From JAAFHB01 sp037128295 (GTDB lineage Bacteria; Bacteroidota; Bacteroidia; Bacteroidales; Prolixibacteraceae): a DNA stretch of 64,000 nucleotides. Both the position numbers and the translations under genes were made by a program. The stretch lies in assembly GCA_037128295.1 (NCBI GenBank), contig JBAXWR010000002.1:17126-81125 (forward strand). The letters are read 5' to 3'. The notes beneath the pieces are model-generated. The model saw nothing but the letters and a program-made list of their open reading frames with translations, made no database searches and was not told the origin of the DNA. This document shows positions 16,999 to 26,729 of this stretch, in pieces (the stretch's first letter is position 1; each line of letters begins with the position of its first letter).

Positions 16999-17928
16999 TT
17001 ATAAACCATATTTTTTTAAAATCATTTTTGCCTCATCCACGTTTACCTGTGCCATAACCGATAACAAATCAATGGAGACTCCGGCTTTAAAACCATTTAC
17101 GATCATCAATTCAATACCCTCGATCTTACCTTCTACCTTACCTTCTATCCTACCTTCAATTTTACCTTCTTCATGGCCCTCTTCTTTGGCGGTGTTTATC
17201 GCATCCCTATCCCTTGCAAGGTTGATCAGGTATTTCTCGTAGGCCGCCCTCTCTTCGTCCGTCATGTTTAATTCAGCAAGTTTCTGTTCAGCTTTGTCGA
17301 TGTTTTTTGAGGTCGAACCTTCGGCAATTTCATTGTTTTTGAACATATAGACCCATTCATCGATCCTCCTCTTTATTATATTTTTGTACCTCTCTACCGT
17401 TATGATGTAATATTCAGGAAAGACTTTTTTTTCTATAAATTTATATTTGGGTTCCAGGCTGTCCAACAATTCAACACGCTTTTTTACCAATAACCTATTA
17501 TGGGTATTTATCCCATAAAATTCGTTGGTCCCATAGTAGATATAGTCATCTCCCAGTCCTAAGTTGAAATACATGATGCTGATTGATATCACTTTGCTGA
17601 TGTTTGAGAAATCGGTGCCAAGTTTTTGGTGGTCAACAATGATCTTGGATGAACTGTAGAGCAGCCTCTCCAAATAGTCGGACTCCCTGGTATTTTGGAT
17701 CTCGATGTAGATTTTCCGGTCCTCTTTGTCCTGGACCAATAAATCGACACGGTTAAACTTATCGTCGTCTGCTTTTTGGTTGCCTTCGCTTTCAAGGATG
17801 CTCAATATTTTTATGCTGTCGTCTTCAAACAAGGCGCCCAGAAACCCTTCCAACACATCGAAATTGGCTTTGTCGCGAAGGATTGTCTTCATTGCCCAAT
17901 CGAACCGGATTAATGTCTTTTTGCTCAT
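16999..17928 (-). CDS. Rpn-family PD-(D/E)XK nuclease / recombination-promoting protein
   Basis: A 309-residue member of the Rpn/PDDEXK_2 family (formerly transposase_31-like). The N-terminus DWAMKTILRDKANFDVLEGFLGALF is the family signature, and the nuclease core shows D62 (NRVDLLV) and E76-x-Q78 (KIYIEIQN). The C-terminal region carries the repeated EGKIEGRIEGKVEGKIEGIE (about 255-274), common in these proteins. E. coli RpnA-type proteins are Ca/Mg-stimulated DNA endonucleases that raise RecA-independent recombination; members often occur as many mobile copies. No partner gene or terminal repeats are visible. A deletion scar matching this gene and its 3' flank is present at 22879-22913. Confidence 0.88.
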   Translation of the reverse strand: MSKKTLIRFDWAMKTILRDKANFDVLEGFLGALFEDDSIKILSILESEGNQKADDDKFNRVDLLVQDKEDRKIYIEIQNTRESDYLERLLYSSSKIIVDHQKLGTDFSNISKVISISIMYFNLGLGDDYIYYGTNEFYGINTHNRLLVKKRVELLDSLEPKYKFIEKKVFPEYYIITVERYKNIIKRRIDEWVYMFKNNEIAEGSTSKNIDKAEQKLAELNMTDEERAAYEKYLINLARDRDAINTAKEEGHEEGKIEGRIEGKVEGKIEGIELMIVNGFKAGVSIDLLSVMAQVNVDEAKMILKKYGL

Positions 17929-18046
17929 CGCCTCAATATTTAATACTCCAAATTTACGGTTTTATTTATCGGAATAAAAAGCTTTTTTTGTTCAAAACTA
18001 TCGCTAATTTTTGGGTGGCCCACCATCGTTTATTTTTGCCAACCAT

Positions 18047-21000
18047 TCAGCCCATCATCCTTAGTAAGTAATCCCATTCAAAATTGTTCACCGCCTTTAT
18101 CATGTGTTTCGCAAGATATTGATTAACAGCCATATCGCTATTAAGTATTTCAGCCACCATATCCGAGTCGGCTATTTCGATAGCCTCCTGAAGTTTTAAC
18201 AGGAGGCCGGTAGGCAACTTCGCCAAATCACCTGCCGCCGCATCGTCATCATAAATGTATTCCTCTGATAGTACAGGGATTTCATCCTCGTAAAGATACT
18301 CAACACCGAGTACTTTCTCTATGGTTCCATAAAATTCGCCTTCCCTGAAAGGCTTGTGGATATATCCCTGTATATCTATTGTTTGCATTTTCAATTGCTC
18401 GTATTCGTACAGGTTTGCCGAAATCGCTACAATGGGCACCAGCTTCCCCTTATCTGTCGATCTGATACGGCTGATTGCTTCATAGCCATCCATGATTGGC
18501 ATCTGCAGATCCATTAAAATAAGATCCGGGCCATAAGCCCCAAATTTAAAAATTGCATCGTGACCATTGGCTGCTTCAATCGTTTCAAAACCTACCAATT
18601 TTAGAAATTTGACCGTAACACTAAGGTTTTCGGCATTGTCATCAACCACAAGGACTTGAATTACATGTTGGCTTTTGGACAGCCCAATTACCCGTTTAGT
18701 GGTCTCATTTATTACCGCACCTGCCCCCGCTTCTTTAATTCCGATATTCAGAACAAAAGCAGAACCTTTCCCAACTTCGCTCCTGACTGTAATGTTTCCC
18801 CCCATTAAGACCGCAAGTTCCTGGCTTAGGGCAAGTCCCAAACCGGTGCCGCTCCCTTGTCTGATCCCTGAATTTGTTTGCTCAAAAGCCTTGAATAGTT
18901 TGTCTTGTTCGTTTTGGGGTATGCCTGGGCCTGAATCTATAACCTCCACGATCAACCGGTTTGGTTCACCGTTTAACTGGTCAACCTTTGTACTGACAAC
19001 AATACCCCCTTTATCGGTGAATTTTACCGCATTGCCAATCAGGTTGATAAAGATCTGCCGCAATTTGCCCTCATCTGCAAATACATGCCGTGGCAATGAG
19101 GGAGATGTTTCGAAAACCAACTGAAGGTGTTTCGATTGAACCCGTCCCTTAAAAATGATTTCGAGATCTTTCAATAATGTTTTCAGGTCAAAATTTGTAA
19201 AGTTCAGGACTGCACACCTTGCCTCAACTTTCGATAGTTCTAGGATGTCGTTGATGAGCGACAACAAATGCTCGCCGGCACGGTTGATCGAATTGGAATA
19301 CTCCTTTTGTTGGCCTGTAAGAAGCTTGTCGCGGTTCATCAATTGCGAGAACCCGATTATTGCGTTCAGCGGTGTCCTGATTTCGTGCGACATATTGGCC
19401 AGGAAACGGCTTTTCGATTTGTTTGCCTCTTCAGCCTCTGACTTGGCTTTTAGCAGGATTGCTTCGGTTTTCTTTTTCTGGATGACACCACCAAGGACAC
19501 CTGTATAGATTTTGAGCAAGATGATCACATGGTCGTTCCATTGTTTTTCTACTTTTACAGAATCGAAACCAATAAACCCGATCAACGAAGATTCATGGTA
19601 CATAGGCACAACTACCAGCGATTGTACCCCAAATTGTCCCAAAAATTCCCTTTCGATTTGCCTATCCTCAGGCAAATCACTTACACAAGGAATGTAGATG
19701 TGCTGGTTTTTGAGGAATGTTTCCTTCCACAAAGGCAGGAACGAAGATGGGATATTCTTAAGACTCCCGATTTTGGGGACAATCCCTTCGGCACACCATT
19801 CAAATGTATTGTTAAGCTCGTCTTTAACAGTATCCAATTCGAAAATAAAGGCACCATCGACCCTATTGAAAATGCCCAACATCTCCAATGAGAGGTTTAT
19901 TTCGGTATCGAGGTTGTTGGAACATGATTGGATTAACTTCTCCGAAATGACAGCGATAATTTCGTAAAGGCTATTTTGATATTTGAGTTCATCTTCCAGC
20001 TTTTTGCTTTCCGTAATGTCAACCATCACTGTCAGGAAGTATTTTTTTCCCTGGTTTTCGATAATTTCGCCCGAAAAAAGGCCATCGAGGATGTCACCCG
20101 TTTTGGTTTTAATTTTTAATTCGATGTTGTGGATAAACCCATTCATGACCAATTCGTCGGCAACTTTCCATTGTGTTTCGGGCTGGATAAAAATGCCCAA
20201 TTGATCGGCTGTTTTGCCAATGATCTCATCTTTTGAAAAACCAACTTTTGAAATAAAAGCTTCGTTTACTTCGGTAAAAATATTTTCTGGAATTGAGCTG
20301 ATGGCCATCAGTGCAGGGTTGTTCTCGAAAATCTTGTTGAATTTCTGTAGCGATTCCTGCTCTTTGCTAAGGTCTTTAGAAATACCAAAAATACAGCTTT
20401 TCCCGTCCCAAATCCCGAACCATATACGGGTTTCGACAGGCAAAAATGATCCGTCCTTTCTGACCAACGGCAATGGGCAGCTCTCCCTTTTTCCGGCAAA
20501 CATATCCCCAAAAATTCGTTCGGCTTCGGCCCGTTTGTCAACAGGATGGACATCAAGTACGTGCATATTCCTGATATCTTCGGAAGAATAGCCAAGTTTA
20601 CGAGTAACAGAACTGTTGGTGAAGAAAATTTCGCCATTCTGGTCGGCAATGAAAATAAGGTCCCCAATCGTTTCAAAAAAGGTATGGAAGTTGGTTTCGC
20701 TCTCGCGTATCGACTGTTCCAATTGCTTTTGTGCCGTAATGTCCCAGTTGGTACCTACCATCCTGACAGCCTGCCCCAAACCGTCGCGCTCGACAATTGC
20801 AATGGCGCGGATATAATGGACAGATCCATCGGGCCAGACGACCCGAAACTCGCTATCGAATTCTTTTTCGCCACTTACCGCCATTCTCACATCCTCATCA
20901 CCACGCACCTTATCATCGGGATGTACGCCTGTAAGCCAGGTTTGGTAGGCACCTACGAAATTTTCTTTTTCGATCCCATAAAGCTTGAGCATCTGGTCAT

Positions 21001-22873
21001 CCCAAATCAGGTTGTTGTTCACGAGGTCGTATTCCCAAACGCCAACTCCGCCAACACGGGTAGCCAACATTAGGCGTGAAGATATTTGTTTAAGATGGTC
21101 CTCTGCCTGCTTGATGTCGGTAATATCCTCGAAAGTTGTTGCAAATTGTCCTAGTTTCGGACAAAACGCCTTGACCCGCAAATGGCGTTTGAACGTATTT
21201 GAAAAATACTCAAAGGTCTCAGGTTCACCTGTTAACGCCACCTTCCCATATCTTTCAATCTGCTGACGATCTACATATGGCACAATTGACAGTATGGTCT
21301 TTCCGATAATATCTTCCGGCTTTACCCCTACATGGGATTCGTAAGCCTTGTTGGCATCCAGAAAACGAAAATCGACCGGTTGTCCGTGTTCGTTTGTTAT
21401 GATCTCATGCAAGGAAAAGCCTTCCGACATATTTTCAAAAAGCAATTGGTACTTTGTCTCGCTCTCCTTTAATTTTACTTCCGCTGCATTCTTCTCCGTA
21501 ATATCACGACTTATCCCAAGAACACCAACCACTCTTCCCTCTTCAGTGCGATAGGGGGTTTTTATCGTATCCATAAGGGCCAATGTCCCATCGGGATAGG
21601 AAATCCATCTTTCGTAATGAAGAACCTTGTTTTTCTTCAACATTTCCCTGTCCTGATACCGGAAAAAATCGGCAACCTCTTTATCAAACAGGTCATAGTC
21701 GGTTTTGCCAATGATTTCGTTTTTCGGTTTGCCAACAAAATCGGCAAAAGGCGGGTTACATTCGATGTAAACACCTTCTGTATCTTTGTAAAAGATAATA
21801 TCGGGTATCGATTGGAGCAACATGGTGATCAATTCCGATCGGCGTGCCCTCTCCTCTTCAGCGAGCTTCCGCTCGCTAATGTCCTGCCCCTGGGCTATGG
21901 AGGCAACCGGGACAAGGCCATCGGTTGAAAACAAGGTTGCCGAATTCCAAAGAACTGTCCGTACCGTACCGTCAAGGTGCCGGACCCCGATTTCGGCACC
22001 ATCCCATGGTTTGTATGTCAGGATTTTGCGTATAAGTGTTTTAGGATTGGCAACTATTGCATGAGGCATCAGTAGCCAAACCGATTGCATTAAAACATCA
22101 CCCTCGTTGAGGCCGGTAAGAAGTTCAGAGGTGCTGTTAAAGTGCGTTATGCGGAATTGTGCGTCCCAAACAACGATAGGGGCATTGGCATTGCTGATCA
22201 GTTTTTCGAGAAAAGAATTGGCCAATAGCAATTCAGACTGGAAGGCAATCTCATTGTTGGCGATGATCAACTCTGATTCCCGCTTTGCAATATCCTCGTT
22301 TTGTAAGACGATCTCCTTATTGGCAGCAAGAAGCACCTGTTCGGCGAGCTTCATTTTGGTGACATCAATTGCCGTCACGAAGCATTGCTGGCCATTTTCA
22401 TCGGCAATACCGGTTAGCTGGAGATAACACGGAGAACTGCCTGTTCTTGAAAGTCTTATGTCGCAGGTTTGCTTCGCCTTGCTGCCAAATACCTTATCAA
22501 GGAACAGGTTGAATGAAGGAAAGGTACTGACAGAAACATAAATCCTGAAATAGCTGTTTATTATATTGACCCGTGCTTTGCCAAGCATTTGCGCACCGGT
22601 GAGGTTGACCCCTGTGATCAAGCCATCTTTGGAAATTGTGTAATATCCCGATGGTGCAAAATCGTACAATTCCACGTATTTATTTGCAAGCTCCTCTGCC
22701 CTTTGGTTGACCAGGACAAGCTCTTCGTTCATCATTTCAAGCTCAATCTGGTGGACTTCGAGTTCGTGGATCAACCTCCTGCTTTCGTCATCCGAAAGTT
22801 GCCCTATTTTTGCAATTGGCTTATTTTTCAATAACTCTTCGGCTTTTCGGCGTAGATCTTGAGTTGTGTTCAT
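18047..22873 (-). CDS. Multi-PAS hybrid histidine kinase (7 PAS-GAF-HisKA-HATPase-REC)
   Basis: About 1,608 residues from the ATG at 22873 (MNTTQDLRRKAEELL). The frame opens at a GTG at 22921, but a promoter-like TTG-N19-TAAATTTG at 22935-22964 would place transcription start about 7 nt before that GTG, and those 16 codons are an rpn scar, so 22873 is preferred. An N-terminal coil (LIHELEVHQIELEMMNEEL) is followed by seven PAS modules over about 65-940, a GAF domain at about 955-1125, HisKA with H1163 (FLANMSHEIRTPLNAIIGF), HATPase (DSGPGIP, GTGLGL), a receiver with D1455 and a tail of about 85 residues (LAKLPTGLLLKLQEAIEIAD ... NNFEWDYLLRMM). No membrane helix is seen, so it is cytoplasmic. 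From HisKA to the tail it is a paralogue of the kinase at 23023. Confidence 0.92.
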   Translation of the reverse strand: MNTTQDLRRKAEELLKNKPIAKIGQLSDDESRRLIHELEVHQIELEMMNEELVLVNQRAEELANKYVELYDFAPSGYYTISKDGLITGVNLTGAQMLGKARVNIINSYFRIYVSVSTFPSFNLFLDKVFGSKAKQTCDIRLSRTGSSPCYLQLTGIADENGQQCFVTAIDVTKMKLAEQVLLAANKEIVLQNEDIAKRESELIIANNEIAFQSELLLANSFLEKLISNANAPIVVWDAQFRITHFNSTSELLTGLNEGDVLMQSVWLLMPHAIVANPKTLIRKILTYKPWDGAEIGVRHLDGTVRTVLWNSATLFSTDGLVPVASIAQGQDISERKLAEEERARRSELITMLLQSIPDIIFYKDTEGVYIECNPPFADFVGKPKNEIIGKTDYDLFDKEVADFFRYQDREMLKKNKVLHYERWISYPDGTLALMDTIKTPYRTEEGRVVGVLGISRDITEKNAAEVKLKESETKYQLLFENMSEGFSLHEIITNEHGQPVDFRFLDANKAYESHVGVKPEDIIGKTILSIVPYVDRQQIERYGKVALTGEPETFEYFSNTFKRHLRVKAFCPKLGQFATTFEDITDIKQAEDHLKQISSRLMLATRVGGVGVWEYDLVNNNLIWDDQMLKLYGIEKENFVGAYQTWLTGVHPDDKVRGDEDVRMAVSGEKEFDSEFRVVWPDGSVHYIRAIAIVERDGLGQAVRMVGTNWDITAQKQLEQSIRESETNFHTFFETIGDLIFIADQNGEIFFTNSSVTRKLGYSSEDIRNMHVLDVHPVDKRAEAERIFGDMFAGKRESCPLPLVRKDGSFLPVETRIWFGIWDGKSCIFGISKDLSKEQESLQKFNKIFENNPALMAISSIPENIFTEVNEAFISKVGFSKDEIIGKTADQLGIFIQPETQWKVADELVMNGFIHNIELKIKTKTGDILDGLFSGEIIENQGKKYFLTVMVDITESKKLEDELKYQNSLYEIIAVISEKLIQSCSNNLDTEINLSLEMLGIFNRVDGAFIFELDTVKDELNNTFEWCAEGIVPKIGSLKNIPSSFLPLWKETFLKNQHIYIPCVSDLPEDRQIEREFLGQFGVQSLVVVPMYHESSLIGFIGFDSVKVEKQWNDHVIILLKIYTGVLGGVIQKKKTEAILLKAKSEAEEANKSKSRFLANMSHEIRTPLNAIIGFSQLMNRDKLLTGQQKEYSNSINRAGEHLLSLINDILELSKVEARCAVLNFTNFDLKTLLKDLEIIFKGRVQSKHLQLVFETSPSLPRHVFADEGKLRQIFINLIGNAVKFTDKGGIVVSTKVDQLNGEPNRLIVEVIDSGPGIPQNEQDKLFKAFEQTNSGIRQGSGTGLGLALSQELAVLMGGNITVRSEVGKGSAFVLNIGIKEAGAGAVINETTKRVIGLSKSQHVIQVLVVDDNAENLSVTVKFLKLVGFETIEAANGHDAIFKFGAYGPDLILMDLQMPIMDGYEAISRIRSTDKGKLVPIVAISANLYEYEQLKMQTIDIQGYIHKPFREGEFYGTIEKVLGVEYLYEDEIPVLSEEYIYDDDAAAGDLAKLPTGLLLKLQEAIEIADSDMVAEILNSDMAVNQYLAKHMIKAVNNFEWDYLLRMMG

Positions 22874-22878
22874 TTTTA

Positions 22879-22913
22879 GGAATTTTTGATTGCGGATTAA
22901 CGTCTTTTTGCTC
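22879..22913 (-). pseudogene. Deletion scar of an rpn gene: first codons joined to its 3' flank
   Basis: On the minus strand this segment reads as the first codons of the rpn gene at 17928 (SKKTLIR; 20 of 21 nt identical to 17906-17926) joined directly to GGAATTTTTGATTGCGGATT in reverse complement, which is also found downstream of that rpn gene at 16955-16974. The join falls on AATCCG, a hexamer present at both parental positions. It therefore looks like an rpn copy lost by a microhomology deletion just upstream of the kinase gene at 18047. Confidence 0.75.
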
Positions 22914-22934
22914 TTGGTCACTTTTTTAATAATC

Positions 22935-22964
22935 CAAATTTAATCTTTTTTTGATGGAATCAAC
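22935..22964 (-). promoter_or_regulatory. Promoter of the multi-PAS kinase gene at 18047
   Basis: TTG (22962-22964 on the minus strand) and TAAATTTG (22935-22942) are 19 nt apart, matching the Bacteroidota -33/-7 pattern. Predicted transcription start is near 22928, 55 nt ahead of the ATG at 22873. Confidence 0.6.
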
Positions 22965-23022
22965 ACCATTTTCCAACAGTTTGAAATGCGTGGCAATTCA
23001 TGGAAATTCTTTGCATTCATGG

Positions 23023-26000
23023 CTAATCATGTTGGATCATTCCTATACCGGGAGTTTTCAATATCCGTTGCAGGTATTCCCAGTCGAAATTATTTGCCTT
23101 GGTAATCAGGTGCTGCACAAGGCCTTGGTTATCTGGTTTTGAACTGTTAAGAATACTGTCCATCAGCTCCAAATCAGCTATTTCGACGGCCTTTTGGAGT
23201 TTTCGCAAGATGTCACCGGGCAATTTCGCAATATCCCCGACTGCAGCTGCATCGTTGTAAAGGGATTCTGTTGTCGTCATAGGGATTTCCTCCTCAAAGA
23301 TGTATTGTATGCCAAGCACGTTACCGATTGTGCCAAATAATTCGGCTTCCCTGAAAGGTTTATTTATATAACCCTGAATATCAAGTGTTTGCAGTTTCAC
23401 TTTCTCGTCTTCAAACATGCTTGATGAAAGGGCGACAATGGGTACGGACCGCCCTTTTTCTGTTGCCCTGATATGACGGATGGCCTGGTAACCGTCCATG
23501 ACTGGCATACGCAGATCCATCAAGACCAGATCGGGGACATGCTCCTCAAATTTATCAATAGCCAGCTTGCCATTGGATGCTTCAATCGTAATAAAACCAG
23601 CCAATTGTAGAAAGTTGACAGCCACGCGACGGTTATCTTCATTATCGTCAACGACCAAAACCTGAAATGCCTTTTGTCCTTTGGCGAGGCCAATCACATG
23701 TTTTGAGATTTTTTCTTCAATTTTTCCTGTTAGATTATCCGTAATTTCAACATTGAAAGTGAATACCGACCCTTTCCCGACTTCGCTGGTTAAGGTAATG
23801 TCACCACCCATTAAAATAGCAAGTTCCCGGCTTAGGGCAAGACCCAAGCCTGTCCCACTTCCTTTTTTCATACCAGAACTTGTTTGTTCGAAAATCCTGA
23901 AAAGTTTTTGCATTTCGTTTTGGGGAATTCCTGGACCCGAATCTGAAATATCGACTTCAAGGAAGCTTTTTTCATCGTTTGCCATGTTAACTCGGGTGTT
24001 TACCACAACACTACCTTCATCGGTAAATTTTACCGCATTTCCGATCAGGTTAATAAATATTTGGCGTAATTTACCCTCATCTGCAAATACATAACGTGGA
24101 ACATCGGATGCCGTTTCAAAAGTTAGCTGTATGTGTTTTGATTTGGCCCGCTCCCTAAAAATGACGTTAAGGTCGTTCAACAATGTATGCAGGTCGAAAT
24201 TTGTTGGGTTCAATACCCCCTGTCCTGCTTCAGCTTTGGAGAGTTCGAGGATATCGTTGATCAGCGATAAAAGATATTCGCCGGCACGGTTGATCGAAGT
24301 CGCATATTCCTTCGATTGTCCTGTCAACAGTTTGTCGTGGTCCATCAATTGCGAATATCCGATAATTGCGTTCAATGGTGTCCGTATCTCGTGCGACATA
24401 TTGGCAAGGAACAAACTTTTTGCCTTGTTAGCGACTTCCGCCTCATTTTTGGCTTTTAAAAGTGCTTCGGCTGTTTTTTTCTCTTTGGTGATGTCTTCCT
24501 TAACGGCTATAAAATTTGTGATTTCACCTTTTACATTGATGATGGGGGATATTGAAGCCATTTCCCAATAAAATTCGCCATTTTTCTTCTTGTTATAAAA
24601 CTCACCGTGCCATTCTTTACCCGAAAGGATTGTTTTCCAAAGATTTTGGTAATATTCCTGAGTGGTCTGGCCTGATTTTAATAGGCGGGGATTATTGCCA
24701 ATGGCCTCTTTAATTGTATATCCCGACAATTCGCAAAACTTTGGGTTTACAAATTCAATGTCCCCGTTTATATCTGTAATAACAATCGATGCCGGGCTCT
24801 GATCAATAGCCTTCGCCAATTTAATGATCTGTTCTTCTGCTTGTTTCCTTCCTGTAATGTCGGTGATGAAGTTTAGGGTGGCTGGCTGGCCTTCCCATTC
24901 GATTTTGATCCCACTCAATTCTACCCATAACAGGCTCTTGTCTTTTCTCAATAGTCGTAAATGGTATCTTTGGTCAACATCTGAACCAGCAACGCGTTTT
25001 AAATAATTGTCTTTTACAAGATCCCTGTCGTTGGAATAGATAAATTCCAGAAATGGGATCGAATATAATTCCTCTTCCGAATAACCCGTCATTTTGGTTA
25101 ATATTGGATTGACAAATTTCAAAAATCCGTTTTGCGCCACCAGAATGCCTTCCTGAGCCGTTTCGACCACAAAGCGGTATTGCCTCTCGCTTTCCCGTTG
25201 TTTTTCATCTGCCTGTTTCCTTTTTGTAATATCTCGGGTCACAAAAACAATTTGAAAAGGCAGCCCAGCCGAATCACAGACCAATTCTGCATTTATTTCG
25301 ATATCGAAAGTACTGCCATCAGCCCTTTTCGCCTTGTATTCGGCAGAGTCGCGGGGAATCCCCAACATTACCTTCGCAATATTTTCCCGTGCTTTAGCAT
25401 AATCCTGACTATCAAGATATTCAAAAATCGAATGGTTTAAAACATCTTGAGGATCGTAACCGAACATTTTTGTGGTAATTGGAGAAGTAAGAAGGATTTG
25501 CCCTTTCAAATCTGTCACAGTAATCATGTCGGGCGAAGCATTCAATATGGCATGATACAGAGCCTGGCCATCACGCAAGTTTTGCTCAACTTTTTTTCGG
25601 TTGGTTATATCCCAATTTGTGCCGATCATACGAACTGCCATACCGGAATTATCGCGGTGAATGACAGCTATAGATCTGATATAGCGGATTATACCATCAC
25701 GCCATTTGATCCGGTACTCAGTATCATATTCCTTTTTGCCATCAAGTGCCAATTTGATTTCCTCATCAACTTGTACGAGGTCGTCAGGATGGATACCTGC
25801 AATCCTCGCTTCGGATGGACTATTGAATTGATCAGGAGTCGTTCCGTATAGGCGGTACATCTGGTCATCCCAAATTAAACTGTTGCCAGTGATATCGTAT
25901 TCCCAAATTCCCACACCACCAGCTTTTGACGCAATAGCCAACCGCTCATTTGACTTTTCCGTCAACCCTTTTTGAATGATCCCTTTAAGTTTTGCTCTCC

Positions 26001-26592
26001 AAAGCGTAAACGACAAGAACAGCCCAAGTCCCACAGCGGTAACTCCATTTACACGATTCGAGAAAATAACGTCGGCATTGACCTGCATCAGAGCGACGGC
26101 AAAATAAAAAACGATGTAGGAGCCGATAAAAAAGATCAATGCATAAAGAGGACGGGTAAAAATAATTAACCCTGCGACAACGGATACAACCAAATATGGG
26201 GTAATTGCAGACGTAACCATCTGATCAGCAGAAGCAATGACAGCACCAATGAGGAGCAAAAAAAACATGACCAGATTAGGATAAAAAGATGCCATTTTAC
26301 TGCTTCTCCCCAATCTATACGGAAAGAAGCCGAGCACAATTGCAAGAAAAGAAAATGTCAGTAATATTGTCAGATGCGAGAGGACAATAAAAAGCCTCCA
26401 TTGATGTTCGATACCTACAGAATCGCCCAACTTAAGTCCAAACAGAACTATGTGTATAAAACTTAAGGGGATAGCAACCAATGAGAGATAAAAAATACGA
26501 AGCATATTCTCTTGTTGGATTTCGTTGCCGGCAATTTTCTGTTCATTATCGGAGAGTTTGAAAAAACCATAAAGTGCTTTGACAAATTTCAT
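23023..26592 (-). CDS. Membrane multi-PAS hybrid histidine kinase (6TM-4 PAS-HisKA-HATPase-REC)
   Basis: A 1,189-residue kinase. Residues about 30-205 form roughly six membrane helices with short loops (MASE-like sensor, family not identified), then four PAS/PAC modules at about 210-335, 340-455, 460-580 and 585-700. HisKA has H734 (FLANMSHEIRTPLNAIIGY), the HATPase carries DSGPGIP and GTGLGL, the receiver has D1026 (LVLMDLRMP), and a tail of about 85 residues follows (IAKLPGDILRKLQKAVEIAD ... NNFDWEYLQRIL). The core and tail match the kinase at 18047 closely, so one arose from the other by duplication with exchange of sensory modules. Its own promoter lies at 26649-26678. No response regulator gene is adjacent. 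Confidence 0.93.
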   Translation of the reverse strand: MKFVKALYGFFKLSDNEQKIAGNEIQQENMLRIFYLSLVAIPLSFIHIVLFGLKLGDSVGIEHQWRLFIVLSHLTILLTFSFLAIVLGFFPYRLGRSSKMASFYPNLVMFFLLLIGAVIASADQMVTSAITPYLVVSVVAGLIIFTRPLYALIFFIGSYIVFYFAVALMQVNADVIFSNRVNGVTAVGLGLFLSFTLWRAKLKGIIQKGLTEKSNERLAIASKAGGVGIWEYDITGNSLIWDDQMYRLYGTTPDQFNSPSEARIAGIHPDDLVQVDEEIKLALDGKKEYDTEYRIKWRDGIIRYIRSIAVIHRDNSGMAVRMIGTNWDITNRKKVEQNLRDGQALYHAILNASPDMITVTDLKGQILLTSPITTKMFGYDPQDVLNHSIFEYLDSQDYAKARENIAKVMLGIPRDSAEYKAKRADGSTFDIEINAELVCDSAGLPFQIVFVTRDITKRKQADEKQRESERQYRFVVETAQEGILVAQNGFLKFVNPILTKMTGYSEEELYSIPFLEFIYSNDRDLVKDNYLKRVAGSDVDQRYHLRLLRKDKSLLWVELSGIKIEWEGQPATLNFITDITGRKQAEEQIIKLAKAIDQSPASIVITDINGDIEFVNPKFCELSGYTIKEAIGNNPRLLKSGQTTQEYYQNLWKTILSGKEWHGEFYNKKKNGEFYWEMASISPIINVKGEITNFIAVKEDITKEKKTAEALLKAKNEAEVANKAKSLFLANMSHEIRTPLNAIIGYSQLMDHDKLLTGQSKEYATSINRAGEYLLSLINDILELSKAEAGQGVLNPTNFDLHTLLNDLNVIFRERAKSKHIQLTFETASDVPRYVFADEGKLRQIFINLIGNAVKFTDEGSVVVNTRVNMANDEKSFLEVDISDSGPGIPQNEMQKLFRIFEQTSSGMKKGSGTGLGLALSRELAILMGGDITLTSEVGKGSVFTFNVEITDNLTGKIEEKISKHVIGLAKGQKAFQVLVVDDNEDNRRVAVNFLQLAGFITIEASNGKLAIDKFEEHVPDLVLMDLRMPVMDGYQAIRHIRATEKGRSVPIVALSSSMFEDEKVKLQTLDIQGYINKPFREAELFGTIGNVLGIQYIFEEEIPMTTTESLYNDAAAVGDIAKLPGDILRKLQKAVEIADLELMDSILNSSKPDNQGLVQHLITKANNFDWEYLQRILKTPGIGMIQHD

Positions 26593-26648
26593 TCAGGAAT
26601 AATTAATATGCGGTTTAACAAGCAGGTAAGACCTTTACTTTATTGATT

Positions 26649-26678
26649 CAAAAGTAGCAATAAAACATTATCAGTCAA
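26649..26678 (-). promoter_or_regulatory. Promoter of the membrane kinase gene at 23023
   Basis: On the minus strand TTG (26676-26678) and TACTTTTG (26649-26656) are separated by 19 nt, a full match to the Bacteroidota -33/-7 consensus. The start of transcription would be near 26642, about 50 nt before the ATG at 26592. Confidence 0.65.
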
Positions 26679-26689
26679 TAAAAAAAAAT

Positions 26690-26713
26690 CCCCCTCCGGA
26701 CAAACGAAGGGGG
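26690..26713 (-). terminator. Rho-independent terminator after lgt
   Basis: On the minus strand CCCCCTTCG pairs with CGGAGGGGG (9 bp, one G-T wobble) around a 6-nt loop, followed at once by A and a run of eight or more T (26689 downward). It starts 16 nt after the lgt stop codon and separates lgt from the kinase gene at 23023. Confidence 0.88.
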
Positions 26714-26729
26714 ACAAAGATCATTTTTT

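Noticed and set aside
16999..17928. Rpn gene as an intact insertion sequence
   Set aside because: No terminal inverted repeats or target-site duplication could be seen around it; reported as a nuclease gene only.
22874..22921. N-terminal extension of the 18047 kinase from a GTG at 22921
   Set aside because: These 16 codons are the rpn scar, and the predicted transcript starts only about 7 nt before the GTG; the ATG at 22873 begins the conserved protein.
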